Positions 21,176-31,334 of a stretch of DNA of 64,000 nucleotides are shown piece by piece. The translations under genes were made by a program, and so were the position numbers. Numbering within the stretch: position 1 is the stretch's first letter; every line of letters begins with the position of its first letter. The notes beneath the pieces were generated by a model. That model ran no database searches and had not been told where the DNA came from. It was given only the letters and a program-made list of their open reading frames with translations. This DNA comes from Saccopteryx bilineata (lineage: Eukaryota > Chordata > Mammalia > Chiroptera > Emballonuridae), in assembly GCF_036850765.1 (NCBI RefSeq), contig NC_089490.1:279138482-279202481 (forward strand). The letters are read 5' to 3'.

Positions 21176-21334
21176 TGTGCAGTCCTTCAGGCATCAAAAT
21201 GATGATGCAAGATTGTTTACGGACACAGGAAGATGTCTAAGATATAGTAGTGGTGAGAATGCAGTTTCTGTAATATGATGCATTTCTGAAATTAAGCCTT
21301 GCCACCTCAGGATGAGAGATATTGTATATTTTAT

Positions 21335-21605
21335 TCTTAAGCAGAGATTATTATGTTGTGAAGTAAGCCAGTCAGAGAAAGACACGTATCATATGATTTC
21401 ACTGGTATGTAAACTTAATGAATGAAATAAACTAACAAACAAAACAGAAACCAATTCGTAGACACAGAGACAGATAGCTGTCAAGGGAGTGGGGATTGGG
21501 AGCTGAGTGAGAAAGGTGAAGGGATTAAGAAAAAACATATAATGGTAACTAAGCACTATTTTTAAAAATAATGAATCCTAAACTGTGTTGGCATAATTTT
21601 CCCTA
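21335..21605 (+). repeat. old L1 3' end
   Basis: 'Gtatcatatgatttcactgg' and the following 'gaatgaaataaactaacaaac' and 'gagaaaggtgaagggattaag' match the end of ORF2 and 3' UTR of older mammalian L1s; the same phrases recur at 26820-27180. Confidence 0.7.
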
Positions 21606-22234
21606 AAAACAGTGCATGGACAATAACTATCAGGCACTTAATCTATATGCAGGGATTTGTGGGAACAGAGGATACAGCAAAAGGTGGACAAAAGTAAGGT
21701 TTACCTGAAACTCACTTTCTAGAGGGGAAAGATAGATGGGAACAAGCAGGTAAGTGCCAGAGGAAGAACAGATACAGGAGAGAGATCAGAGAGTCACTGG
21801 GGAGCTGAGACCTGTAGGAAGTGGTACGGTTGCCCAAGGGAAGGGAGCTCTGGGCGGAGGGAGCAGCTGCTGATCCTGTATCTGGACCAGCCAGAGAGAC
21901 ATGGGGGAATGCACACAATAAATTGGGACACAGGGGACTGTGAAGGGAGGAAAACCAAGAGAAAATGCTTACCTGGATGCCAAGTGGAGGAAGTGACTTG
22001 GGAAGAATGGAGAGACGATTTAGCGCTAAAAGACAGAATAAGGTAAGGACTGAGGAAGGCTACTGAATTGGCTGCCCCCAAATCACTGGACAAGGGCAAC
22101 ACGCCTGGGGAGGAGGTGCAGGAAGTCTTAATGCAACGAGAGAGGAAAAGGAGAACGAGTAGACAGTTCTTTTAATGAGTTTTCTTATGAAGAGGAGCAG
22201 AGAAATGAGACAGATTTTAGACACAAAAGTAAGT
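21606..22234. repeat. possible L2 relic plus unassigned sequence
   Basis: 'Atcaggcacttaatctatatgcaggga' and the following 'gaggatacagcaaaa' resemble L2. The remainder, to the SINE at 22235, was not recognised. Confidence 0.35.
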
Positions 22235-22398
22235 GCCCTGGCCTGATAGCTCTGCTGATTAGAGCGTGATTCGCGCAGAGGTTGTCACTTCGATCCCCGG
22301 CCAGGGCACATATAGGAAGAGATCGATATTCCTGTCTCTTTCTCTGTCTCTGCCTCTCTCACTAAAAATCAATAAATAAGTGTTAAAAAAAAAAAAAG
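22235..22398 (+). repeat. short Ves SINE
   Basis: It has a tRNA-like head starting 'gccctggcctgatagctctg', a B-box-like 'cacttcgatccccgg', then 'gccagggcacatatagga', a CT-rich stretch and a T/A-rich tail ending in A13. This is the short form without the GC-rich body. Confidence 0.9.
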
Positions 22399-22854
22399 AG
22401 TGAGTCAAGGAAAGGATTTTGCGGGTGGGGGAGATGGGAGAGAGAGCAGTATGTCTGAGTCCTAGTGATGGGAATGGTGGGTTAGAGAGAGAATTGCTAG
22501 TGTCAGGAGCCACATTCTGGAGCAGTGAGGACAGGATCCAGGGACCAGTGTGGGCTGGCCTCGGCTGGGAGTGTAGACCGTCCACCTACTCACTGGCTTC
22601 ACATTAGAATCACCTGGGGGATATTTTTTGTGGTTATTATTATGGTATTTATTTTCTTTTAAAATATTTTGATTATGAGGAATCAGGTAATAACTTAGGA
22701 TAAATATATAAAATCTGAAGGCAATGTGCTACATTGACATTAGTTTTTGCTGGGTAGAGGAATTACCAGTCATATTCATTCTCCACTTTTGACAACTTTT
22801 GCCATGAGCATAAAAATTTTCATTGCCAAAATAAAACACAACAGATCTAATTTA
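22399..22854. other. unassigned; possible MER5 scrap
   Basis: Around 22596-22622 'cttcacattagaatcacctggggg' resembles the MER5 core. The remainder was not recognised. Confidence 0.35.
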
Positions 22855-23450
22855 ATTAAAAGAAAAGAAGAAGGTATGGAAAAACAATATGGAAGTTCCT
22901 CTAACTACTAAAAATAGAATTACCATATAAGCAAACAATTTCACCTCTGGGTATTTATTCAAAAGACTTGAGAGCAGTGTCTCAAAGGGATGTTAGTACC
23001 CGTGTTCATAGCAGTATTATTCATAACGGCCAAAAGGTGGAAGCAACCCTGGTGCCCATCAGTTGATGAATGGATAAAGAAAGGGTGGTCTATCTATATA
23101 ATGAAATATTTTTCAAGAGTAAAAATGAAAGAAACCACATAGATGAAACTTGAAGAGGTGACGTTCAGTGAAAGAAGCCAAGATGGAATGTTGTGTGAGT
23201 CCAAGCAGAGGAGGTATCTAGAGCAAAGTTATAGAAACAGAAAGTAGAATGGGGGCGTGGCTACCCAGGGGCAGAGAAAGAGGAGGAATGGAGGAGCTGT
23301 TGTTCAGTGAGTGTAGAGTTTCAGTTTAGCAGGATAAGAAAGCTCTGGAGATTGGTTGCACAACAATAAGAATATTAAGATCTGTACACTTAAAATGGTT
23401 GAGATGGTAAATTTTATATTATGTATGTAAAATTTTTTTAAAAAAAGAAA
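22855..23450 (+). repeat. old L1 3' end (ORF2 tail and 3' UTR)
   Basis: 'Agcagtattattcataacgg', 'cagttgatgaatggataaag' and 'gtacacttaaaatggttgag' are classic phrases of the L1 ORF2 C-terminus and 3' end on the plus strand. It contains frameshifts. Confidence 0.85.
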
Positions 23451-24649
23451 AGGGAAGGAGAACGTTAGCTAGCTGTGATTCTGGGGGTGACTGGTCTGAA
23501 GGGCATGCTGACTCTGGGGTGAGGTGGCTGCACGGACGGCCTCTGAAGGTCATGTTACTTCTGTGGATCTGTGAAATGTTAGCGCTCTTCCCTCACACTC
23601 AGAAAGAATTCAGTTTTCTAAAAGGATTTTATACCATGATTTGTGACCTATATTTTGAGTTTAGACCAAGAGTACTTCAAGAGCCTAATATTAGTACAAG
23701 TTTTAAACTTTTGGCAAGATCAGTCAGAGGAAAAAAAAAAGGATTTTTTGGATACATTTTCAATTTAATCTATTCTTCCATTCTCTAGTGCACAGTGTAA
23801 TTCATTTGTAAAGGGCTCTATTTTAGGCAATGTGGCTTTAAGTAGGACATATATAGAATGAAGCCACTGCATCTAATTCATCATCCAGGAGCCCAAACTT
23901 TATAATTATGTGGCCAACCATTTTCAATCATGATTCAGTTGTGAATCTAAATAAAACAGTTCATCCACTGCAATTACCTAAGTCCCTCTTGTTGAGAAAG
24001 TTGTAATTGCTTTGGCAGTCCTCATCACTGGCTCTCATCTTCTAAAGGATACTTCTCTTGAGATGTGCACTGTACCCTCAGGCTCTGCAGTCTGTTTCCT
24101 GACTCCAGCCTGGACAGGGGGGGCCACCTCAGGCCTGAAATCATGATGTGACTGACTTCTTACCTGGGTGTGAGTAGGAGACACCAGCTGGCCTTCCATC
24201 ATGGTAGTTGGAGTATAGACATTTTCAGCTGCTGCTCTTTAAGAAATATGTTTTCAAGAGACCAAATCTCCAGTGTGTAATATATTGGAATTGCATACTA
24301 GTCGGGAATGAGCAATATAGTTGTTATAGATAACAGGTTCATGCTTTTTAATATTTTTGTCAGTTATGGGAAATTCAAAAGTAATACATACTCCTAGTAA
24401 AAGTTTAAACACTGCAGAAGAGCCTAAAGTCAAATTAAAAAATGTTCCCATAGCTTTTTCTAACTCTATCCCGATATAATCATCATCAACAGTTGACACA
24501 TTTCCCCCATACTCTTTTCTTAGTTATACAAACATGTGAGTGTATCTTTTATGTTTAGCATATTATACTAAATTAATTTGCTTTTTTCAATATTCATTAA
24601 TTTGCTTTTTACACTTGACCACATCATAGCCATCTTCTTTGGACTCACT
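23451..24649. other. unassigned intergenic sequence
   Basis: No gene or repeat recognised. The 89-codon frame at 23519-23788 has no known motif. Confidence 0.4.
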
Positions 24650-24990
24650 AAATGGTGGTACCCTCCTAAAAATTGCATGTTGAAACCCTAATCCTTAAAG
24701 TAATTGTATTTTGGGGGTAATCAGGTTTAGATGAGATCATAGGGGTAGAGCCCCAATGATGGGATTAGGGCCCTTATGAGAAAATGAAGGGACCATAGCT
24801 TTCTCTTTTTCAACATGTGAGCACACAGAAAGTGGCTGTGTGTGAACCAGGAAAAAGACATTCACGGAGAACCTGACCATGCTAGCACTCTCATATCAGA
24901 CCTCCAGCTCTAGAACTGTGAAAAATAAATGTTTTTTAAGTTGCTTATCAATGGTGTTCTGTTATAACAGCCTAATTTGACTGATACAGA
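24650..24990 (+). repeat. MLT1-type MaLR LTR
   Basis: 'Aaattgcatgttgaaaccct', 'ggtagagccccaatgatggg', 'ctccagctctagaactgtga' and the AATAAA that follows are in the order of MLT1 LTRs, which are ancient non-autonomous ERVL relatives. No internal region is attached. Confidence 0.8.
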
Positions 24991-25752
24991 ATCTTTTGAA
25001 TATATGTGTTGTTGACCTCATTATTAACATTTACATAGAAGCCCATGGCAGGGAGGTTCTATAATGCACCAAGTCATCTAGGTTTTAGAAATATGTCACC
25101 AGTGTGTCATTTCAGAAGAAATTGCAATGATCACCTATTTGCCTACATTCTTGTACATTGACTATAGTATTTCTAACAGATAATGTCCAGAAATAATGCT
25201 GGATCAAAGATAAGTGCATTTTTTATTTTAACAAACACTTTTATGTGCATTTTGAAAATACTGTGGCCTTGACATGAGCAAATATAAAAAAAAACTGAGG
25301 GTGTTTGTGGGAAGAGAATTCACTTGGCCCAAGATAATGGATAAATATTTCCAAACATGACATTAATCTTATAGGAAATACAAAGCTGTGTAAAACATGA
25401 TTGATCCTCATGTACCTCATAATTTTCTTACCTAGTAGCAATTTAACTGCTAAACTACAAAGATGTTTACTGAGAGTTTAGAGAAATAAAGAGAAGTGAT
25501 GGATAATGATGATAAAAATGATGATAACGTTAGTAGCCAGGGCTGACTTCATCTGGGATGCATTGTTACAGCCATTTAAGGCTTTTTTTAGGCTGGTATT
25601 CTTTTCAACTGATTAGTACCTGTGCTAGTCTGGTTGTCAAATATGTTTAATATTACTATTGAAAAACTAGCTTCCATGTATTTTAATTGAGCACAATTAT
25701 CTTATTTGAAGCTTACAACCCCAGATGGAAGATTTGGTTACATTTCACAGAT
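24991..25752. other. unassigned sequence ending in MIR-like motif
   Basis: Unrecognised except for the last about 30 bp ('cacagataagaaaactgagg'), the start of a reverse MIR that continues after the SINE at 26221. Confidence 0.4.
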
Positions 25753-25767
25753 AAGAAAACTGAGGTT

Positions 25768-26205
25768 CAGCCTGACCAGGAGGTGGTGCAGTGAATAAAG
25801 CGTCAGACTGGGACACAGAGGAGCCAGGTTCAAAACCCTGAGGTGGCTGGCTTGAGCATGGGCTCACCAGCTTGAGTGCGGGGTCGCTGGATTGATTGTG
25901 GGATCATAGACATGATCCCATGGTCGCTTGCTTGAACCCAAAGGTTGCTGGCTTGAAGCCCAAGGTTGCTGGTTTGAGCCCAGGGTCACTGGCTTGAGCA
26001 AGGGGACACTCGCCCTGCTGCAGTCATCCCCCCCATCAAGGCACATATGAGAAAGCAATCAATGAATAAGGAGACTAAGGAGCCACACAAAGAATTGATG
26101 CTTTTCATCTCTCTGCCTTCTTGTCTGTCTGCCCCTATCTGTCCCTCTCTCTATCTCTGTCTCTGTCACACACACACAAAAAAACAAAAAACAACAACAA
26201 CAAAA
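25768..26205 (+). repeat. extended SINE with internal ~20-bp repeats
   Basis: The tRNA-like head 'cagcctgaccaggaggtggt' leads into repeated units of the type 'ggttgctggcttgagcccaa' at about 25840-26010, then a CT-rich part and a CA/A-rich tail. AAGAAAACTGAGGTT flanks it (25753-25767 and 26206-26220). At about 440 bp it is much longer than usual SINEs. The related copy at 47811 has fewer units. Confidence 0.88.
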
Positions 26206-26220
26206 AAGAAAACTGAGGTT

Positions 26221-26340
26221 TAGAGATTGAATAACTGCCCAAGTAAATAATGGGTCAGCCCAGGTTGGTTGAGCACATGTCACTGCTGGGTGCAGTGGAG
26301 CACTTGCTGAGGTAGATAAGAAACACTGCAAGGTACAACA
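26221..26340 (-). repeat. MIR relic, right part, split by a SINE
   Basis: 'Tagagattgaataactgccc' continues the reverse-MIR text interrupted at 25767. The SINE insertion duplicated 15 bp of the MIR. Confidence 0.5.
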
Positions 26341-26384
26341 AACTCAGCAGCAGGAAATGGAGGGCATCCTGAGCATGATCTAAC

Positions 26385-26596
26385 CAGCGGTCGGCAAACT
26401 CATTAGTCAACAGAGCCAAATATCAACAGTACAACGATTGACATTTCTTTTGAGAGCCAAAATTTTTAAACTTAAACTATATAGGCAGGTACATTCCTTA
26501 TCGAGGTAGCGCCCACTCGTGGTATTTTGTGGCAGAGCCACACTCAAGGGGCCAAAGAGCCGCGTGTGGCTCGCGAGCCGCAGTTTGCCGACCAGG
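26385..26596. mobile_element. non-autonomous hAT transposon, 212 bp
   Basis: The ends are inverted: 'cagcggtcggcaaact' at the left and 'agtttgccgaccaggg' at the right, matching over the first 12 internal positions. The candidate 8-bp duplications GATCTAAC and GGTTTAAG agree at only 5 of 8 sites, so it is older than the 55958 copy. There is no coding sequence; it needs transposase in trans. Confidence 0.85.
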
Positions 26597-26819
26597 GGTT
26601 TAAGCGAAGCCTCTGAACTGGGAATGAAAGTGCTGTCCTTTGGTCTCCTTCCGCTGGAAGACAGCGTGGAGCATAACCCTAACCTGCTTCCCTGAGCTTA
26701 TTCCTATTCAGCCCGGCTGGACTGTAAAAGTCACTATTCTACATAAATGCTTTTAGGCTTTAATGTTATTGGCCATACTGGTCTTCTTTCCAAATTTTTG
26801 ACTGCCCACATGTTAGTCA

Positions 26820-27180
26820 CCCTTCAAAGCAAACTCATTTGTGGAATCTAATGAAGAAAATAAACTAACGAAAGAGAAACAAACTCATAGATATGGAAAA
26901 CAGATGGGGGTTGAGGACTGGGTGAAAAAGGTGAAGGGATTAAGCAAAAAAAAAATCACAGAAACAGACAACAGTGTGGGGATTACAGGAGGGAAAGGGA
27001 GGTGTGGGGAGGTGGAGGAGGGGAGAGGGGGAGGTGGTGATGGAGGGAGACTTGACTTGGGGATGGTGAACACAAAATGCAATATACAGATGATGGAGTA
27101 TAAAATTGTATACCTGAAACCTATATAATTTTATTAACCAATGTAACTCCAATAAGTTCAAGAAAAAAATTTTAAAAATA
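26820..27180 (+). repeat. L1 3' end
   Basis: 'Tgtggaatctaatgaagaaa', 'ctgggtgaaaaaggtgaagg' and 'tgtatacctgaaacctatat' are L1 3' end phrases. A G-rich stretch at 26985-27060 (gggagaggggg...) is the L1 3' UTR polypurine tract. It ends in an A-rich tail. Confidence 0.85.
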
Positions 27181-27297
27181 CAATAGCTCTCACAGAGTTC
27201 ACTGCCATCCTGAGACACAAATATTTCCCTTTGGAACTTTATTGGTCTGATGTTTTTGACTCTCCCAAAGCACCAATTATTTTTTATCTCAAATCAG

Positions 27298-27329
<32 letters not shown>
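27298..27329. repeat. (TG)16 microsatellite
   Basis: Uninterrupted TG dinucleotides, likely polymorphic. Confidence 0.98.
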
Positions 27330-27331
<2 letters not shown>

Positions 27332-28409
27332 TTTATGGCATTATTTTACTTTAAGTGCCTGTCTTATCTTTATATCACTCATGGCATATAGCCCTTAGCA
27401 CACATTGCACAGTCACAGCAATGACCAATCAAAATATTTCAGAGTAAAGAAAGTATGTTTTGAAGGAAATCTTGGATATAAATGAAGGGATCAGTATAGA
27501 AACCTTTGGAGGTATGCAAACTCCTGGTTACTTGGAGTCACTGTTGAGTCTTATCAAGGTTGATAAATACAAGAGTTAGTAATATAATTGTTCTGCTAAG
27601 TGGTGCACAGGGTGAATTCAAAAGGAAAATTCAATAGCCTAGAAGGAATGGAGTTACAGAATTGTTGTATTGGAAAGTATTTAGAATATATATGGCTTCG
27701 AGACAGTCATGAGGAGGAATAGGCAGAGGGACAGCCTTCGAGGCAGGAGGCTGCAACTTAGAAGTCGGCTGCAAAGAAGAGAGACAAGGCATTGATGGCT
27801 CGAGTGACACTAAAGGACACTGTCATGGAGAAGTTCAGACTGGAGAAAAGAAGGAGTTAGAGAAGCAAATTTTCCAATTGCCATGTTTTTCAAACTGTGG
27901 TTGTCATTCCATAGCATTGTGTGGAGACATGAAGTTACAGATAAATTGGCTGAATACTTCTGAGTTCATTTGGATCTAAGTTTTAGAAAAATACACTGTT
28001 ATTCTACCACAGTCCCAAATACCTTAGGAGCATGAAATGGTCATATAAAACACCAGACTATAAAAAGTTGTGCCTGCCAAACTCAGACTACCAAAGGTTC
28101 TAAATTCACTCTGCTCTGCTGTAAGGTTACAGCGGAGCAGCATTTGAGTAGTGTTATGCTAATCTTGGGGTGGTGCTGAGACACCCAGGTGATATACATG
28201 GAAAAGGGGGAGATAGGAAGAGGCCTGCAAAAGGGTCTTTTCCCAAGGTGGGTATAGTGCTGTGATTTATAGGAAGGAAAGCATATATTGGGGTCTAAGT
28301 CCCTGTTCCTGGCACAAAGTCCCTAAAACCCTTGAAATTTCCTAAATGATGACAGTGTTAAAGGTGTGTTTTTCTATGTTTGTGAAGTAACTTTTGGAAT
28401 GCTACTAAA
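27330..28409. other. unassigned intergenic sequence
   Basis: No gene, RNA or repeat recognised in about 1.1 kb. Confidence 0.4.
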
Positions 28410-28940
28410 TCATTTAAGGATGGGGGTTGGGTGCAAATGAAGCAAACTGTATGATTAGAGAGTCGGAACATTCTGTCACACCCCATGACCTCCTGGGAGA
28501 GGAGAGGGGCTGGAGATTGAGTTCACTCACCAAAGGCCAGTGATTTAATCCCTTGTGCCCCTGTAATACCCCAAAAGGGTGGGTTGGGAGTGCTTCCAGG
28601 TTGACGAACACGTGGAGGTTTAGGGAGAGCAGCACGCTCTGAGAGGGCGTGGGGGCTCCATGCTCTTTCTCCACGCCTTGCCTATGTATCTTTTCCATCT
28701 GCCTGTTCCTGAGTTATGTTCTTTTTATAATAAATTGCTAATCAAGTAGGTAAAATGTTTCTCTGAGTCCTGTGAGGCACTCTAGCAAATTACTTAAATC
28801 TGAGAAGGGCTGAATCAAAAACACAGGTGGCAACTGGGGCTTGTGAGTGGCCTCTGACGTGGGGGAGTCTTCTAGATCTGAGCCCTTAGCCTGTGGGATC
28901 TGGTCCTATCTGCAGGTACATAGTCAGAATTGAGTTACTT
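28410..28940 (+). repeat. ancient LTR-like element
   Basis: 'Gagattgagttcactcaccaa', 'cttccaggttgacgaacacg', 'atcttttccatctgcctgtt', 'tataataaattgctaat' and 'ctgtgaggcactctagcaaat' occur in the same order as a common eutherian LTR-like repeat, whose family I cannot name with certainty. AATAAA at about 28729 would be its polyadenylation signal. Confidence 0.55.
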
Positions 28941-29249
28941 GCTTGGTGGTATTGGAAAAAACACACATTGCAGTGGGCCAAAAGGGACTTCCCCTAATAA
29001 AACCTTTGCATATCCTACCCATCTTGGCATCAACTTCTCAGAGGACCTGACCTCACCATTCTTTTATGAGTTTCCCAAGTCTGTACTAACCAGAATGAGC
29101 AGATCCAACTCCTGCTGAAATTCTCATATTTACTCCTCAGGTAAATATAGTCATTAATACTTATTTAATCTCCAATATGCCAGTCGTGGTCTGAATGATC
29201 TTATTGGATCTTCCCCTGAATGTCTCCTGTCTTGCTATATTGCTCCTAA

Positions 29250-29670
29250 AAGATACATCCAAAAGTGAACCCAGCCCTCCCTGAATAGATTTTTCTCTAA
29301 AGATGACATACAGATTGGCCAACAGACGTATGAGAAGATGTTCAGCAACACTAATCATCAAAGAAATGCAAATTAAAACCACAATAAGGTATTACCTCAC
29401 ACCTGTAAGAATGTCTGTCATCAATAAATCAATAAACAAGCATGAGCAAGAATATGGAGAAAAGGGAACCCTCGCGCTCTCTTGATGGGAATGCAGACTG
29501 GTGCATCCACTATGCCAAACAATATGAGTTTTCTCAAAAATTTAAAAGTGGAACTGCCTTATGATGAATAATTTTACTTCTTGGTATATATTCAAAGAAA
29601 CTCAAAAACACCCATTTGTTTACACCAGTGGCTTGACGATCAGGACTTGTACTTCTGCATGTCTGGGTAA
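29250..29670 (+). repeat. old L1 ORF2 C-terminal fragment
   Basis: 'Gaagatgttcagcaacacta', 'aaatgcaaattaaaaccaca' and 'cttgatgggaatgcagactg' are characteristic of L1 ORF2 near its Cys-rich region. Stops break the frame. The hAT element at 29679 follows it directly. Confidence 0.85.
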
Positions 29671-29678
29671 GAATAACG
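29671..29678. repeat. hAT target-site duplication, left
   Basis: GAATAACG, matching GAATAATG at 31327-31334 at 7 of 8 positions. Eight bp is the hAT duplication length. Confidence 0.85.
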
Positions 29679-29768
29679 CAGTGGTTCTCAAAGTGTGTGC
29701 CAGGGTGCTCTGGTGTGCCCTAGAAGATTTCCAGGTGCCCCCTATGGTATTCCAGAGAGGTATGTGCC

Positions 29769-30259
29769 TGTTGGGGACCAAAAAACCAACAGGGTATTTG
29801 GAGTTTAGATTTTTCAGGGACAGAGGTGTGGGGAATTGGCTGTAAGCTGATAGTCTGCCCAACCCCCCACCTCACTTGCCTGATTAGGTTGCAAAAGGCT
29901 GTTAAGCTGTGGTACTGGATTGTTTACACTACCCCCCATGTTCCCTGGAAAGACTGGAGGCAAGTTTCTTCTATCCTTTGTTTGGTGTAAAGTTAAGATG
30001 ATATGTATGGTGGGGGTTTTCTGCATTTGGTAAAATTCTTGGGTTGCCTTGGAAATATGATCAAAGATCTCATTGATTTGCTAATGGCCCACTTTGCCCT
30101 ATAAATAGAGGAAGATGAGGTTTTTGGTTGTGCTTTGTTCTTACCAGCAGCAATTACAGGGCCCTCCCAACCCTGTATTTTCTTAATTCCATGTATTTTC
30201 TTAATTCCACACTGTTCTCACTTGGGACCTGGAATTACTAGCTGTGCTGGTTCGTGGCA
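29769..30259 (+). repeat. solo LTR nested in the hAT element
   Basis: It starts TGTTGGGGAC and ends TTCGTGGCA, with a TATA-like CTATAAATAG near 30100. It is closely similar to the reverse-oriented LTR at 54801-55320 and related to 56893-57354. Flanking TGTGCC and TGTTTC could be a mutated 6-bp duplication. No internal retroviral genes are present, as expected after LTR-LTR recombination. Confidence 0.8.
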
Positions 30260-30404
30260 TGTTTCCAGATATAAAAATAAATATAGTCACTCTATTATAC
30301 CATTTCATTATGGAAATACCACTTTTTTTTTTGTTAACACATCATTATTGTATTTATTATTAACACATCATTACATTATTTTTAGATAAATATACCCAAA
30401 TAAA

Positions 30405-30500
30405 ATGGATAGATTTCTCAAAAAGAAGCATGATATTGAAGAATCTGATTCTGGAAGTGAGCAAAAGTTAAGTGTAAATAAAATAGGACTTGATGGCTGA
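30405..30500 (+). pseudogene. hAT transposase N-terminal remnant
   Basis: An ATG opens a 31-codon frame starting MDRFLKKKHDIEES, like the N-terminus of Charlie/ZBED-type hAT transposases. It ends at a TGA after which the coding part jumps to the C-terminus, so the catalytic core is missing. Confidence 0.6.
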
Positions 30501-30572
30501 TGGGCAGAATTTAATTTATAGCATTTTCCATCACTTAACACTGAACAATACGACTGGATTAGAAACTCATTC

Positions 30573-30938
30573 ATGGAAGCTTCAAGTGATTTTGGTTTAA
30601 CATTAACAGAAGAAGAACTGGCAGCTATATCCACTGATCATGGATTGCTGATTAAACATAAGGAATTGTCTCTTGAAGCCTTTTGGATTTCTATAAAAGA
30701 AGAATATGTGACAATATCTAAAAAAGCTTTGAACATTTTACTACAATTTTCAGCATCCTATTTATGTGAATTAGGATTTTCTACCCTCAACACAATTAAG
30801 AGTAAAAGGAGAGAAATTCTTCAACATATTGACAAGGAAATGAGAGTTTGCCTTTCAAATATATGCCCAAACATTGAAGAAATTGCTAGGACATATCAGG
30901 CTCATGTTTCTCCTAAACACAAAAATAGAAAAACTTAA
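30573..30938 (+). pseudogene. hAT transposase C-terminal (dimerisation) remnant
   Basis: A 121-codon open frame. Residues of the hAT C-terminal dimerisation domain are clear: SYLCELGFSTLNTIKSKRR at about 66-84, then a conserved-looking 'CLSNICPNIEEI'. The DDE catalytic region and the zinc finger are absent. It is either dead or, less likely, a domesticated fragment. It has stayed open despite the decay around it. Confidence 0.75.
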
Positions 30939-30983
30939 CACATTCACACCGGGACCTGCCAAATTTACTAAATCTTACTAAGA

Positions 30984-31033
<50 letters not shown>

Positions 31034-31034
31034 A
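30984..31034. repeat. (TCTA)n microsatellite
   Basis: About 12 tetranucleotide units inside the hAT element, near its 3' part. Likely length-variable. Confidence 0.97.
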
Positions 31035-31334
31035 TAAAGATTACATTTTTGTCGGTTTTTTTATTTTTAACCCCTCTTTTTTACAAATTCTAAAAAGCAT
31101 AACTCAAAAAATGTAACATAAAAAGTTTTTTAATGTCAGAATAAATTTAATTTTGTCATATTTATTTCATTTAATTATCATAAAAGCACGCTTGGACTTT
31201 ATATTTTTTCTTTAATGTTTGACTTAATTATTATAACATATTTCTCAGAAATTTGTATATAGTGTGCCTACAATTATTTGTAGGATTTTAAATGCGCCCC
31301 GACTTGAAAAAGCTTGAGAACCACTGGAATAATG

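Larger units (their letters stand above)
29679..31326 (+). mobile_element. hAT (Charlie-like) transposon with internal deletion
   Basis: The terminal inverted repeats are 'cagtggttctcaaagt' and 'agcttgagaaccactg', the first 13 bp pairing perfectly. It holds two transposase remnants (30405-30500 and 30573-30938) and is interrupted by a solo LTR at 29769-30259. Without the LTR it is about 1.15 kb, well short of a full autonomous hAT, so its central transposase part is deleted. A TCTA microsatellite has grown inside it. Confidence 0.9.

Noticed and set aside
22235..22310. Functional tRNA gene
   Set aside because: The A/B-box-like sequence belongs to the SINE head; it does not form a proper cloverleaf with anticodon and is followed by SINE body and tail.
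25840..26010. CRISPR-like array of short repeats
   Set aside because: The ~20-bp units are contiguous, lack unique spacers, and lie in a SINE of a mammalian genome.
27000..27060. G-rich block as a promoter or origin
   Set aside because: It is the polypurine tract of an L1 3' UTR, recognised from its flanking L1 phrases.
30371..30634. 87-codon minus-strand frame
   Set aside because: Antisense to hAT transposase remnants.
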